From Malus domestica (taxonomy: Eukaryota; Streptophyta; Magnoliopsida; Rosales; Rosaceae): a DNA stretch of 64,000 nucleotides. How positions within the stretch are numbered: the stretch's first letter is position 1; every line of letters starts with the position of its first letter. The notes beneath the pieces are model-generated. The model had not been told where the DNA came from. It worked only from the letters and a program-made list of their open reading frames with translations, and did no database searches. The position numbers and the translations under genes are program-made. Positions 23,601-34,499 of this stretch are shown one piece after another. The stretch lies in contig NC_091661.1 of NCBI RefSeq assembly GCF_042453785.1, positions 31,115,501 through 31,179,500 on the forward strand, given 5' to 3'.

Positions 23601-26600
23601 ACTCTATTGATGATACCTATTGCAGATGATGATTTTGTTATAGTCCCAATCTTCAACCCATCTACATACAGCGCATCGTTCTGTTGTCCACTTGGCATGA
23701 ACAGGTTCATACTTTTCTGTAATAGCAATCAGATAAATACAATTAGTTTACATCAAATGTAGAATTATATGCACAAATATAGAAAACAAATATACCTTGC
23801 AAAAAAGTAAGCAACTTCTGCTTTCGTTCTTTAATAGAAGGCCGTTTAGGGGGTTTAGAAGACACAAGAGCATTTTCATGATACTCTGCTAACTGCAACA
23901 TCTGCAAAGTCAAGCGGGATTGCAATATGAGTATGATTCCCAAATTGAGAGGTCATAGGCCTACTATTGAACGATGGGGAGTAAACTCAAAGAATAGTAC
24001 CCATTGTTCCAGTGGCAGTAAGGAACCTTTCACTCTGACACTAGTCCTCCAATTTCTCGATTTGGAACCTGTGTGTCGCTCCCATTCACTAAGTGCTTGC
24101 TTTTCTGCCCCACAGAATCCACAATTGCACACGACACTGAAACATAAGAAAGAAAATGTATATGAATAAAACATTTTCAGATGTCAAACCAAAGTAATAA
24201 TCAAATTGACTTATTAAGGTAAAATAAATTAACGGTTAAGTAATATGAATTTAACCACCAAGACTAACATCAATTATAAGTCCTAAGAAAAAAGGAAAAC
24301 CGTTCATTCTTATGCTTACGAGTGAAGACTTGGAAAATAAATGCCTTCCACGCAGTTGCAGAGAACAGTAACCTTGTTAGGCAGCACCAATTGACCATTA
24401 TTTTTACTCCATCTGCATCAGAAACTCTATAATCAATAGGGACAAGTCGGTGAAATAATAAACCCAATTCACTCATAAAATTAAAATTTGGATAAACTTA
24501 CTTTGCATTTGGTTGCCCCCTTTCAGAATCTGATAATTCAAAATTAAACTTGACTTTGCACGTAGGGCAGTAGTAATCAGTGGCTCCCAAGTTCTTCAAA
24601 AAGGAAATAACATAGTCAGGGAAGTCTAGAATCTCTTTAAACTAATTATGAATGAGAAAAACAACGAAGTTGGGTAATTTGCCATAATAGACGGACCTTA
24701 AAAACGTTGCTGGAAATTTTGTCACATTCTGCATGCACCCACACTTTACAACCATCACATCGGACCTACTCCCAATGCAAATATATTACAATAAATTGAC
24801 AATGAACTGCACTCTAAAAATAGGAAGTATAAATCACAAGCCAAGCATAGTTTGTAGGTTTCCTCACCCAACTTCCACTGTCTGAATCATTCCAAATCTT
24901 CTTGCATATCCCACAATAATGTTTCGATTTTACTAACTGCAATAAGAATGATGCAAGTATTGTCAACAATGCACAATATCCAGAACGCAGAGAAAACCTT
25001 CTTTTACTTTTATTAAGAACTGAATTTAAAACCAATAAATAACACCTAACACAAGGTAGGTCATACTAACCCTAGCACACGATTTACAAAGATATTGGCC
25101 TCTGGGACTTGGATCCTTCATTTTCTTTATCATTTTAAAAGGAAAATACAAGCCGCAGCCTTCACAGGGTCGTATGTCTTTCTTCTTCCCATATACATCC
25201 TGCTCAACGGAACCAAATTCAATACACTGGACATAAAAAAGAGAAGTGTCTACTACTGCAGCGAAAACCTCCCCCTTTCAACAGCTGAGAGAAATAAGGA
25301 AAGTATATAGTTTGAACCCAAGGTATATTTACACTGGATAGCTAAGCAAAGAAGCACAGTTCTGTAAAATTCTCAATAATTAAGCAAAGCAATAGCCAAA
25401 CTTCCATCAGCAACCCCGTTCTGATGATATCAAAACTGTTTGAATTAATTTTTGGATGGTGTTTGAGAAATTCTATGCTCAATATTGTGTCCTAGAAACT
25501 ACACAATTTAAAAGACAGGAAACAGTGCTCTAAGAGAACTTGCCTGGTCCAGGTCATGGTTTGAACCGGTAGCCTCTTGAACCCCTCTCCGTACAGAGTC
25601 ATCATACATTGCTGCCATATTTATATCCGCTATCAACTTTTCTGTAAACCCTTGTTCCACCAAAAATGCCTCCTCAATTGCCAACTGGAATTCACAGGGC
25701 TCGCAGTTGTTCAATTCAGGCTGCTCCTGGAACCTATATCAAGTAAAATGTTACATAACGACAAAGCGGTTACTACATTGCAATTCAAAAATTTATGAAA
25801 CAACAATAGCCACACACCTGTCCACATAGTCCATAAAGGGAAAAATCTTCCCACGTTCAACCCAAGCATAATCCTGCTCAAGATGATACGAAATCTTAAA
25901 ATAAATGCCACACTCTTCCAAACATGAAAACATCACAAGTTCATAAAAACAGATGAACTCCGTACGGAAAACAATTCATACCCGTTGATTCCCATTCCCA
26001 GAGTATCCAAAGAACATCACACAAGCTGCATCGGGTATGCAAGACCTCAAAACAAGCTCAGGCGCTTGCGACATTGGATCAATGACAATGGCAGGCCAGA
26101 AAGGCTCCTTTTTCCCTGGCATTGCCCACACTATATCGCCTGAATAGAAGTCTTCGGGTCCATACAAGCCATCTTTCCTCTCACCATTCTCCTTTGCAGC
26201 CCTCACTGTCTCCACTAAACCATTTCCTTCATCTATTTCCACAACTGCACACTTGTCATCTTCACCCAATTGCGCATGCATTGACGAGAGTGTGCTTGGT
26301 GAGCTCGAATACTTCCTATTGTCGAAACTCTTAAATGGCACACTCCCCTCAACTTCCTCCTCTTCATCTTCTTCACACAAAGCCGAATACTTCTTACTGT
26401 TATATCCAATTCCATCCACATTTCGCATCTTTTTCGTATTTTGGCTAACTAATTTCTGGGCTTTAAAGGTAGGTTTCTCTTTTTTACATTCAATCTCCTC
26501 ATCTACATTATAATCTCTTAAACTAGTCTTACTTTCTTTCTTCCAATTCTCAATTACCGAATCATTAAACCGAGAAGGAAGTACCTGAACTCGGCCCCGC

Positions 26601-26935
26601 GACGTCCTCACCAGCGGCGGCCGCGAAACCTCCGTCTTCGCTGTGGTGGCTGACTCTCTGTTCTTCGATTTCGACTCATCCTCAGGGGAGCAGGAGACTC
26701 TGGTGCACCACGAAGCAGAGAACCCCGGCTCGGAGGCCCCGACCGAGCCGAGCAGGCCGTGGAGGCTGACGGGGATAATACTGGCGGCGACCTCGCCAAG
26801 CAGACTGAGAGGATAATACCCATTAGTCTTCCTCTTCTTCCTGCCCGAGTTATCGTCGTCCTCACCCGGTGACTCGCCGAGTTTGCACCTTTTCAGACTC
26901 GGCATTTGGGATTTGAGATTCTTCTTGATAATCAT
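20634..26935 (-). CDS. ATX5: ATX4/ATX5-like histone H3K4 methyltransferase
   Basis: I could place 23 coding exons (minus strand): 26935-25982, 25873-25818, 25733-25544, 25199-25071, 24936-24868, 24765-24697, 24593-24502, 24412-24320, 24136-24001, 23901-23796, 23716-23617, 23478-23354, 23234-23089, 22726-22622, 22496-22432, 22326-22101, 21961-21875, 21768-21712, 21641-21552, 21425-21339, 21159-21085, 20936-20836, 20724-20634. They join in frame to 1082 residues. Domains in order: PWWP (about 267-350, [17 protein letters not shown]), PHD finger (about 443-520, [16 protein letters not shown]), extended PHD (about 645-810, [14 protein letters not shown]), SET (about 936-1065, [17 protein letters not shown]) and post-[24 protein letters not shown], found in ATX1/2, is absent, so it belongs to the ATX3-5 clade, nuclear H3K4 methyltransferases. 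Start [11 protein letters not shown] is the first true ATG of the frame. Three introns use GC donors. All catalytic landmarks look intact. Confidence 0.95.
21642..21711 (-). other. GC-AG intron (ATX intron 18)
   Basis: Donor TTACAG|GCAAGTAT at 21711-21710 and acceptor TGCAG at 21642. Using the nearby GT four bases on would break the frame, so the GC donor is required. The intron is only 70 bases. Confidence 0.85.
23235..23353 (-). other. GC-AG intron (ATX intron 12)
   Basis: Donor TCAAAG|GCAAGTTT at 23353-23352 and acceptor CTGCAG at 23235. The GC donor keeps the extended PHD frame (LCPVK then [11 protein letters not shown]); the alternative GT does not. Confidence 0.85.
25200..25543 (-). 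other. GC-AG intron (ATX intron 3)
   Basis: Donor GACCAG|GCAAGTTC at 25543-25542 and acceptor GAGCAG at 25200. The downstream exon ([16 protein letters not shown]) is in phase only with the GC donor. Confidence 0.8.
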
Positions 26936-27520
26936 TGTATCAAAAAATGCAAAACTCAGAGGCCCCACGAATCGATGAATCCCATAAACCCAAAAGAGTA
27001 AATCTTTTCACTTCAACATCAACACCCACAAAACCCTTTTGATTTCATCAAAAACCCAATTCCCAAATCTCCTATAAACCCTAATTCCCAATTGGGTTTC
27101 CCCAAACAGAGTAATTGGAAACGATTCCCGCTACAGTATTTTTTTTTTCTCGGGAAACAAACAGAAAATTGGGAGAGAAACAGAGCAGAAAGAATGCTCG
27201 AGAATTAGACGAAAAGGATCGAAATTGAGAAGAAAAATGTTGGATTGGGAAATAGGGATCGATCTATCCAGGAAGTTTCTTCCCAACTGCTTCAGAGCGC
27301 AGAGAGAGATGAGGAATGAGACACAGGAGAGAGAGAAAATCAAATTGTTGTAATTGTAATGTAATTATGTCAAGCAGCTGAAGGAAAACCGTAAAATTCG
27401 AGACCTGGAAATGTCTCTCTTTTTAGAGAGAGAAAGAGCGAGGAGAGAGAGAGAGAGGGAGCGGGGAGTTAGAGAGAGAGAAGGGGGTCGGCGTTATCTT
27501 TCCAAAGCGTTATATTGGGG

Positions 27521-27558
<38 letters not shown>

Positions 27559-27606
27559 CTAACGTGCGCCTGACGCGTATAGAGCGCAATTCTTCCTGGC
27601 AAGGTC

Positions 27607-27640
<34 letters not shown>
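26936..27640 (-). promoter_or_regulatory. ATX leader/promoter with long GA tracts
   Basis: The 5' leader upstream of the ATG at 26935 is followed, further upstream, by three GA-rich blocks at about 27425-27478, 27523-27557 and 27609-27639. These make spurious Arg-Glu open frames. GA tracts are candidate BPC/GAGA-factor sites; this is inference. The transcription start was not determined. Confidence 0.5.
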
Positions 27641-27641
<1 letters not shown>

Positions 27642-29475
27642 CATGGTCATCGTGGACAATCTGGTAATATAGTAACATTCTTCGGCCGTGTTCTTTTATT
27701 TTCGTGATTGTTTTTGCAGATTTAATTCGAGGTTGTTTCGTTTTAAAAAAATTCGTTGCAGAGGCCAAAACATGTCGCAACGTTTTTGTGTTCCAAGAAA
27801 GTTGGCAACTTTATATGCGAAACAACAATGTTGGCATCGAATCCAAGTTCTATGTTTTTCGTTTTGTTTCGATTCGCGTTAGTCGAAAGTTGAGTTAACT
27901 CGACCGAACTCAAAAATTTTGCAAACTTTAGTACGATGGTTTGTTTGGTCGATTGATGTTTGTTGGATTTTGGTGGTGGTCACCGGAGCACGGCGGCAGG
28001 CATAGGTACAGTTTTCAAATTCTTTAACTTTTTTCGGGGGGTATGATAGTTTGAAGCTCCACCAATGGAAATCAAGAATTTTCCCACTAATTTCTTTTTT
28101 GTGAGGTTATTTTGGGTATTTTGCTCTCAAAGAGTTTCATGTTGGTTGCCCTGCTAACAGGTCACAATTAATACGACGACGTCTGTGTGTAATTAATTTT
28201 AATTTTAATTTTTTCTTATGTTTAATTAGGAATTTAGGACAACCTTTGGAAATTAATCATCTGCGAGCCCTGGAAAAGGAAAAAAAATTGATAACTTCGA
28301 AGTTGTCCGGGGACGGAGATGGCCATGGTGGTGTTGGGTTGAAACTAATATGTTTCTGAAATTGAATAGCATCATGGCCTCCCTCTGTTTTCGATTGGCT
28401 ACCCAACTATGGCAGATATGGGATCCTACTAACCCGAGAGTTTAAGAACGCATTTTGTGTGATTTTGCTCAAAATGAACAAATCTAGACCAATATAATCT
28501 TACTTAACTAGACTTCGTGTAGACAACCAATCACTTTAATGATTTGTTATACAAGTTCACACTACTATGTTCGACGACCTCTCCTTGTTTTTAGGCCCAA
28601 ATGAAAGTTAGACATTTTCCATCAAATTTTTCGATTTGTAAATTTGTATTTTTCGATAAGTTTTTTCTTGGTTGCATCGATGGATAGCTCGTGAGAGACA
28701 GGTGATGATATTTTTCCCAACATTTTTGTATTGTGGGTTATGTTGCAAAGGTGGGTGTTTGTTTTTTGAGAGTGGTCGTGTTTTCAGGTGGATGGGTTTT
28801 TGAAAATAGGAACAAAGTTTGGTGATTTCGCGTAGAGATTCACCCACCTCCCACTTCAATTTTTTGGGAGGTCAACGTCAACTTGCAAGCACAAGATCAT
28901 CGCCAAGCAATGTTTTTTTGGGGTTGAATTTACGAAGAAAATGATTAGGCACGGAGAAAATTTTGTGTCCAGTAGTCGAATCACGTGTTTACTTGTATAC
29001 AGAGTTTCATGCATTACAATATCAGAACTCTTTAGTCCCACCTTGTGAGAAAGATGGCTTGCGCGGCCGCCCGTACGGGCGTACGCAACTTCTTTCTTCC
29101 ACGAAGCTTTGGTGGTTATGGTGTTTCAACAAAGAGATGGAGCCGGAAGAGTTTTGTTCCAAGACTTTAGGAAATGTTACTAAAATTGGACACTAAAAGG
29201 GTTCGACAGCTGCAGCTTATGTTATGTTTGTGGGTCCATCCCTATCCCATGTTTTTGGAAGTTAAAATTTGGAACACACTTTAGACTGTACTTGTTCAGT
29301 TTGCATGGAGTTGTATAAGAAACTGGAAATGAATAGTTAGGAGTGGTAGGTAAGAACTAGGAGGGTTGCAACAGGACGACAGCGGCCGGAGCAATGAGGT
29401 GGTCACATGGCGGCGCGATCTCTCCTCCATTTTTAAGATGCGATCTGATTTTATTTGGATGAGTGGCATGTGAAG
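27641..29475. other. Intergenic, nothing recognised
   Basis: No exon with supporting splice sites, RNA gene or transposon end was recognised. A GC-rich patch at about 29065-29090 contains a 12-bp palindrome CCCGTACGGG flanked by G/C. The end of the stretch is the copia target site. Confidence 0.4.
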
Positions 29476-29480
29476 TTGTG

Positions 29481-29794
29481 TGAAAGAGTTTAAGCTAGGG
29501 TTCGAAAACTGTGAACTGCATAAACTCATCAAGGAGTATGGTTTGGCTTTCTTACCATCTGCATCATTGCAGTATGGTTTTTATACAGTTTTACATACAC
29601 CCGCATGCCATAAACAATAGTACACGCATGCAATAAATAATGTGAGATCATGCAATATTCTTCTGCCCATCTTCGACAGGACTTCATGGGTTTCATTTAG
29701 AATAGTCCTTTCACCATGTCAGCAGCACATGGATTATATGTCAGCAGCACATGGCTTATACTCAGGTAGTTTGAACTGAATATTTGGTTTATCA
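29481..29794 (-). repeat. 3' LTR of the copia element
   Basis: 314 bp, on the plus strand starting TGAAAGAGTT and ending GGTTTATCA. It contains a short internal duplication (ATGTCAGCAGCACATGG twice, at about 29716 and 29738) and the last 20 codons plus stop of the polyprotein. Confidence 0.97.
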
Positions 29795-32700
29795 CGCCCC
29801 CGCAAGCTGAGTGGGCGCGGACGAACAGGAAGCTTGGAAAGAAGATAACTGAACCGTGCGGTGGACAAGCCCTTTGTTAAGAGATCGGCAAGTTGGTCAG
29901 TAGATGAAACATATCCCACAACAAGTTCATTTCTAGTGACTTTCTCTCGAACATAATGATAATCAACTTCCACATGACGCATACGAGCCTGATAAACGGG
30001 ATTGGAAGCCACTGCCAGTGCACTGATATTGTCACACCACAATTTTGGTGGAGTGAGGGGAAGACGAAGATCACAAAAAATGTGTCTGAACCAAGATAAG
30101 GTGGCAGCTGTGTAGGCCATTTGGCGATACTCGGCCTCCGTACTTGAGCGAGACACGCCGCGCTGCTTTTTAGAACTCCAGGAGACCAAGTTATCCCCTA
30201 GAAATATGCAATGACCACCAGTGGAGCGACGATCATCAGGGTCACCAGCGTAGTCAGCATCGGCAAATGCTGTGAGGGACAAAAAACTGGGTTTATAAAC
30301 GAGACCGCGATCATGAGTGGCTTTCAAATAGCGAAGAATGCGTTTGACGGCAACCCAATGTGTAGTGGTGGGCGAATGCATATACTGGCAGACTTGATTC
30401 ACAGCGAAAGCAATGTCCGGACGTGTGAATAAGAGATATTGGAGAGCCCCAACAATACTTCGAAAGGTTGTTCCATCCGCCAAGGGCTCGCCCTCATACA
30501 AACTAAGCTTGCGGCCAGGGAGGGCTGGAGTAGACAAGGGTTTGGCGTCAGCCATCTGAGTTCGTTTGAGGAGGTCCAGGATATATTTTGATTGTGTTAA
30601 GTACATGGCCGTTGGCGTTCTCGTAATTTCCATTCCCAAAAAATAATGCAAGGGACCAAGGTCCTTCATGGAGAATTTTCGACCCAATTGATGAATCAAG
30701 GTGGAGATGTGAGCTGGATTATTACCGGTGACGAGGATGTCATCAACGTAAATGAGCAAGTAAATGACATTAGTTCCATTGCAGAAAATGAACAGCGAAG
30801 AATCTGCCATGGAGGCTTGAAAGCCGAGCTCCTCCAGATGGTGAGAGAAGCACTGAAACCAGGCACGTGGAGCCTGTTTTAAGCCGTATAAGGACCGGCG
30901 AAGACGGCATACATGTGACGGAAACTGCGGATCGACAAAACCAGAAGGTTGGCGCATGTAGACTTCTTCATTTAAAGAGCCATGAAGGAACGCATTTTTT
31001 ACGTCAAGTTGGCGAATTGGCCAGTTAAAATGAAGAGCCACGGAGAGAATGATCCTGATGGTAGCATGAGTGACGACGGGACTAAACGTCTCACTGTAAT
31101 CAAGCCCTTCTTGTTGATGGAAACCATTGGCAACAAGACGTGCTTTAAATCTTTCAATGGAACCGTCAGATTTCCGTTTAATACGGTAGACCCATTTATT
31201 TGGTAGGACATTCATGGAGGGATGAGAAGGAACTAGGGACCACGTTCCTGTGCTTTGTAGACCATTGAACTCTTCTGCCATTGCCATACGCCATTCGGGA
31301 GACTTATTTGCCTGTGTAAAACAAGAGGGCTCAACAAGTTCATTAGTCACATCAGAAACAAGAGCATACTTGGGGTTTGGCTTCTGAATGCCATCCTTTG
31401 AGCGTGTAACCATGGAGTGAACAGGTTGAATTTGTCTCTGAGAGGAAGGTGAGACAGGAGCAACACCCACTGCAGTCGTATGGGATGGAATGGAAGAAGG
31501 GGCAGGGAGGTGCGGATTTGGTGGGAAATTAGAGGAAATAGGGTTAGGTTGGGGGGATGGTATAGTGGGATGCATGTGATGGTGCGGATGTGGTGGTAAA
31601 GGGCAGGGAATAGGACTAGGGTTAGGTGGGTGAGATAATATGGGGAATAAGTTGGACGGATGCGGGTTTGGTGGTACAGTTGGGAAAATGGGGTTCCTAG
31701 AGGGATAATGGAAAGAAGAGGGGTCAATGTTCAGTACCATAGACGATTGGGAGGATGAGGACGTTGTAGAAATGGATTCTTTGTATGGAAAATTGGTTTC
31801 ATCAAATAGGACATGGCGTGACAAAAAAATGCGACCTGTGGACGTATCTAAACACCTATAACCTTGTTGATTTAATGAATAACCTAAGAAAATGCAACGT
31901 TTGGAGCGAAATTGCAGCTTGTTAGTATTATAAGGACGAAGAAATGGAAAACATGCACACCCAAAAACTTTAAGAAAATCATATTGAGGAGATTTTTGAA
32001 ACAGTTTTTGAAAGGGAGACTCATCATGGAGAACTTTAGTGGGTAAACGATTGATCAAATAGTTTGCTGTATGGAAAGCATCATCCCAAAAAGAAGTTGG
32101 TAAGGAGGAATGAGCAAGAAGAGTGAGACCAGTTTCAACGATATGACGGTGTTTACGTTCGGAAATTCCATTTTGTTCAGGATGATGTGGACATGTAAAA
32201 CGATGTAGAATGCCATGTTGAGTCAAAAAAATTTTGAATTTGTTGTTTACGTACTCCCCTCCTCCATCAGTTTGAAAGGATTTAATTGTAGTGTGGAACA
32301 TGTTTTCAACCAATTTCTTAAAGGACACAAAAGTGAGAAAAACATCAGATTTTAATTTTAAGGGATATAGCCAAGAGTAGCGAGAAAAATCATCAATAAA
32401 CACGACATAATATTTAAAACCATTGATAGAAAAAGAAGGTGAAGTCCATACATCGGAATGAACCAATTGTAAAGGAGATGAAGACCTAGAGACAGACAAT
32501 GGAAAAGGTAACTTGTGACTCTTGCCCATGGGACATGAGTGACATAACTCACTAGTTACAACGTCCTTAATAGGCAATTTGTTCCTAGAAACCAAATTTT
32601 GCAAAATATGAGAAGATGGATGACCTAACCTAGAGTGCCAAATTGAATTGGACACTCTAGTTCCTAAAAATGCAGACACGCCTTTAATGGAAGATGAAAC

Positions 32701-34125
32701 ACCAGAAAAAGGGTAGAATCCATTCCTACTCGGGCCTTGTAAAAGCATCCTCCCCGTGTGGAGTTCCTGAACACAGTATGAGTTGGGATATAAGGTTAGA
32801 GAACAGTTATTATCGGTAGTAAAACGATGGATAGAAATAATATTGGTTGATGCATTAGGGCATAGTAGTGTATTAGGTAATGTGAAAGTAGAGGTAGGTG
32901 TACGAATGGAAGTGTTGCCTATGTGTGAAATTTGCAAACCTGTGCCACCAACAACTCCATTGACTTGGTCCATGCCAGTATAAGGATGAGGATGCGCAAC
33001 AGTAGCAAGATTATTGGTGATGTGAGCATTGGCCCCGGAGTCAAACAGCCATTCCTGTATGGCAGGTGCTGTTGCAGAAGCAGGAGGAGCACGAGCAGCA
33101 AAGGCTTGAAGACGTGGTGCAGGGACACGTCCCTCATAAGACATATTTAGGCGGTTGAAGCAGTCAATCGCAGAATGACCATAACGATTACATATTTGGC
33201 ATTGAATCCGGCTTGTAGTAAAAGTACCTTGGGAAGGAGAGGTGCCAAGAATCCCATCATGTGGGCGGGAGTGGGATACTTGGTTAGAGTTGGACCCTTG
33301 GTGATAGTAGGAACCTTGGTGAGAGGGTGAGGAGCTGTAGTGGCGATTGGTAGAGCCGCGACCAGTATTGAAGTTACTACGACCACGGAAGCCAGTAGAG
33401 GATCCTCGTCCTCGAGAAGATGCAGGTGCGCGGTTGCCATTGCGAGCGGCGGCAAGGACAGTGAGCCCACTGTCAGTACCAAACGCGGAATGTATTTGCT
33501 GTCGTCTTTCAGCGCCAAGGAGGAGGGCTTCCAAAGCACTGTAGGTAATAGCCTCATCACGGGCTTGAGCGGAAGCAACGGTACTTTCATAGGCCGGACC
33601 AACGTTGTTGAGGATGATGGCAACGATGTCGGAGTCGGAAACAGGAGCACCAGAAAGAGAGAGGGTATCTGCGAGACAATTAATTTTATCCAAAAATTCA
33701 GAAATGGAAGAATCACCTCGGTGAGTATTCATCAACTCACTACGAAGCTGGAGAAGGCGACCGGTGGACTGAGAAGCATAACGATCACGTAGTGTTGTCC
33801 AGGCAGAGTGGGAGCTGGTTTTCCCAATTAAAGCAGCAAGCACGGTAGGATGGACGAAGGAGTTGATCCATGACATAACAGTTGCATCCTGTTGTATCCA
33901 AGTGTCGAAATCAGGGTTGACTTTGTCAGTGATGTTTCCATCCTCATCTGTCAGCAATGCTGGGGGACACTTACTAGTTCCATCAACAAAGGAAACCAGA
34001 TTTCGACTGCGGAGGAGAGGTAGCATTTGGGCTTGCCAGAGAGGGTAGTTGGTACGATCAAGTTTGATCGTGAGAAAATTGGAGACATTAGGAAGGGGAA
34101 TGGGAGAGGAAGATTGAGAAGCCAT
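29734..34125 (-). CDS. Copia gag-pol polyprotein
   Basis: A 1463-residue uninterrupted frame from the ATG at 34125. In order: gag (about 1-300, with an N-terminal LDRTNYPLWQAQM), a CCHC zinc knuckle at about 309-322 (CQICNRYGHSAIDC), aspartic protease motif LFDSGANAHIT at about 360-370, integrase HHCC (HSRLGHP ... CHSCPMGK) and DDE core (VHSDVW, FQTDGGGEY, EQNGISERKH), reverse transcriptase with YVDDILVTG, and RNase H (ADADYAGD, SSTEAEYR). Protease-integrase-RT-RNaseH order defines Ty1/copia. All expected catalytic residues are visible and there is no stop or frameshift. The stop codon lies inside the 3' LTR. It provides reverse transcription and integration for the element; it has no host role. 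Confidence 0.97.
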   Translation of the reverse strand: MASQSSSPIPLPNVSNFLTIKLDRTNYPLWQAQMLPLLRSRNLVSFVDGTSKCPPALLTDEDGNITDKVNPDFDTWIQQDATVMSWINSFVHPTVLAALIGKTSSHSAWTTLRDRYASQSTGRLLQLRSELMNTHRGDSSISEFLDKINCLADTLSLSGAPVSDSDIVAIILNNVGPAYESTVASAQARDEAITYSALEALLLGAERRQQIHSAFGTDSGLTVLAAARNGNRAPASSRGRGSSTGFRGRSNFNTGRGSTNRHYSSSPSHQGSYYHQGSNSNQVSHSRPHDGILGTSPSQGTFTTSRIQCQICNRYGHSAIDCFNRLNMSYEGRVPAPRLQAFAARAPPASATAPAIQEWLFDSGANAHITNNLATVAHPHPYTGMDQVNGVVGGTGLQISHIGNTSIRTPTSTFTLPNTLLCPNASTNIISIHRFTTDNNCSLTLYPNSYCVQELHTGRMLLQGPSRNGFYPFSGVSSSIKGVSAFLGTRVSNSIWHSRLGHPSSHILQNLVSRNKLPIKDVVTSELCHSCPMGKSHKLPFPLSVSRSSSPLQLVHSDVWTSPSFSINGFKYYVVFIDDFSRYSWLYPLKLKSDVFLTFVSFKKLVENMFHTTIKSFQTDGGGEYVNNKFKIFLTQHGILHRFTCPHHPEQNGISERKHRHIVETGLTLLAHSSLPTSFWDDAFHTANYLINRLPTKVLHDESPFQKLFQKSPQYDFLKVFGCACFPFLRPYNTNKLQFRSKRCIFLGYSLNQQGYRCLDTSTGRIFLSRHVLFDETNFPYKESISTTSSSSQSSMVLNIDPSSFHYPSRNPIFPTVPPNPHPSNLFPILSHPPNPSPIPCPLPPHPHHHMHPTIPSPQPNPISSNFPPNPHLPAPSSIPSHTTAVGVAPVSPSSQRQIQPVHSMVTRSKDGIQKPNPKYALVSDVTNELVEPSCFTQANKSPEWRMAMAEEFNGLQSTGTWSLVPSHPSMNVLPNKWVYRIKRKSDGSIERFKARLVANGFHQQEGLDYSETFSPVVTHATIRIILSVALHFNWPIRQLDVKNAFLHGSLNEEVYMRQPSGFVDPQFPSHVCRLRRSLYGLKQAPRAWFQCFSHHLEELGFQASMADSSLFIFCNGTNVIYLLIYVDDILVTGNNPAHISTLIHQLGRKFSMKDLGPLHYFLGMEITRTPTAMYLTQSKYILDLLKRTQMADAKPLSTPALPGRKLSLYEGEPLADGTTFRSIVGALQYLLFTRPDIAFAVNQVCQYMHSPTTTHWVAVKRILRYLKATHDRGLVYKPSFLSLTAFADADYAGDPDDRRSTGGHCIFLGDNLVSWSSKKQRGVSRSSTEAEYRQMAYTAATLSWFRHIFCDLRLPLTPPKLWCDNISALAVASNPVYQARMRHVEVDYHYVREKVTRNELVVGYVSSTDQLADLLTKGLSTARFSYLLSKLPVRPRPLSLRGRDKPNIQFKLPEYKPCAADI

Positions 34126-34180
34126 GGGAGAACGGGGAAAAAAAAAATTATTGTCGCTAGACTTTAGCTCTTTGATACCA

Positions 34181-34494
34181 TGAAAGAGTTTAAGCTAGGG
34201 TTCGAAAACTGTGAACTGCATAAACTCATCAAGGAGTATGGTTTGGCTTTCTTACCATCTGCATCATTGCAGTATGGTTTTTATACAGTTTTACATACAC
34301 CCGCATGCCATAAACAATAGTACACGCATGCAATAAATAATGTGAGATCATGCAATATTCTTCTGCCCATCTTCGACAGGACTTCATGGGTTTCATTTAG
34401 AATAGTCCTTTCACCATGTCAGCAGCACATGGATTATATGTCAGCAGCACATGGCTTATACTCAGGTAGTTTGAACTGAATATTTGGTTTATCA
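34181..34494 (-). repeat. 5' LTR of the copia element
   Basis: 314 bp, reading the same as the other LTR throughout. Being upstream on the minus strand it should carry the element promoter. Confidence 0.97.
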
Positions 34495-34499
34495 TTGTG

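Larger units (their letters stand above)
29481..34494 (-). mobile_element. Intact Ty1/copia LTR retrotransposon
   Basis: A 5014-bp element. LTRs of 314 bp at 29481-29794 and 34181-34494 read the same by eye throughout. A perfect 5-bp duplication TTGTG lies at 29476-29480 and 34495-34499. Transcription is on the minus strand. Directly inside the 5' LTR (34180 downward) is TGGTATCAAAGAGC, a variant of the initiator-Met tRNA primer site. A G-rich stretch (GCGGGGGCG) next to the 3' LTR serves as polypurine tract. One uninterrupted polyprotein fills the interior. Matching LTRs, a clean target site and an open frame imply a recent insertion, possibly by a still-active family. Confidence 0.97.

Noticed and set aside
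27411-27707. Arg-Glu repeat frame
   Set aside because: Translation of GA microsatellites upstream of ATX.
29065-29090. GC-rich palindrome around CCCGTACGGG
   Set aside because: Isolated short palindrome without partner sites; chance occurrence is likely.
33147-33792. Frames of 150-190 codons overlapping the copia gag on both strands
   Set aside because: Shadows of the polyprotein; only the 1463-residue frame has retroelement motifs.
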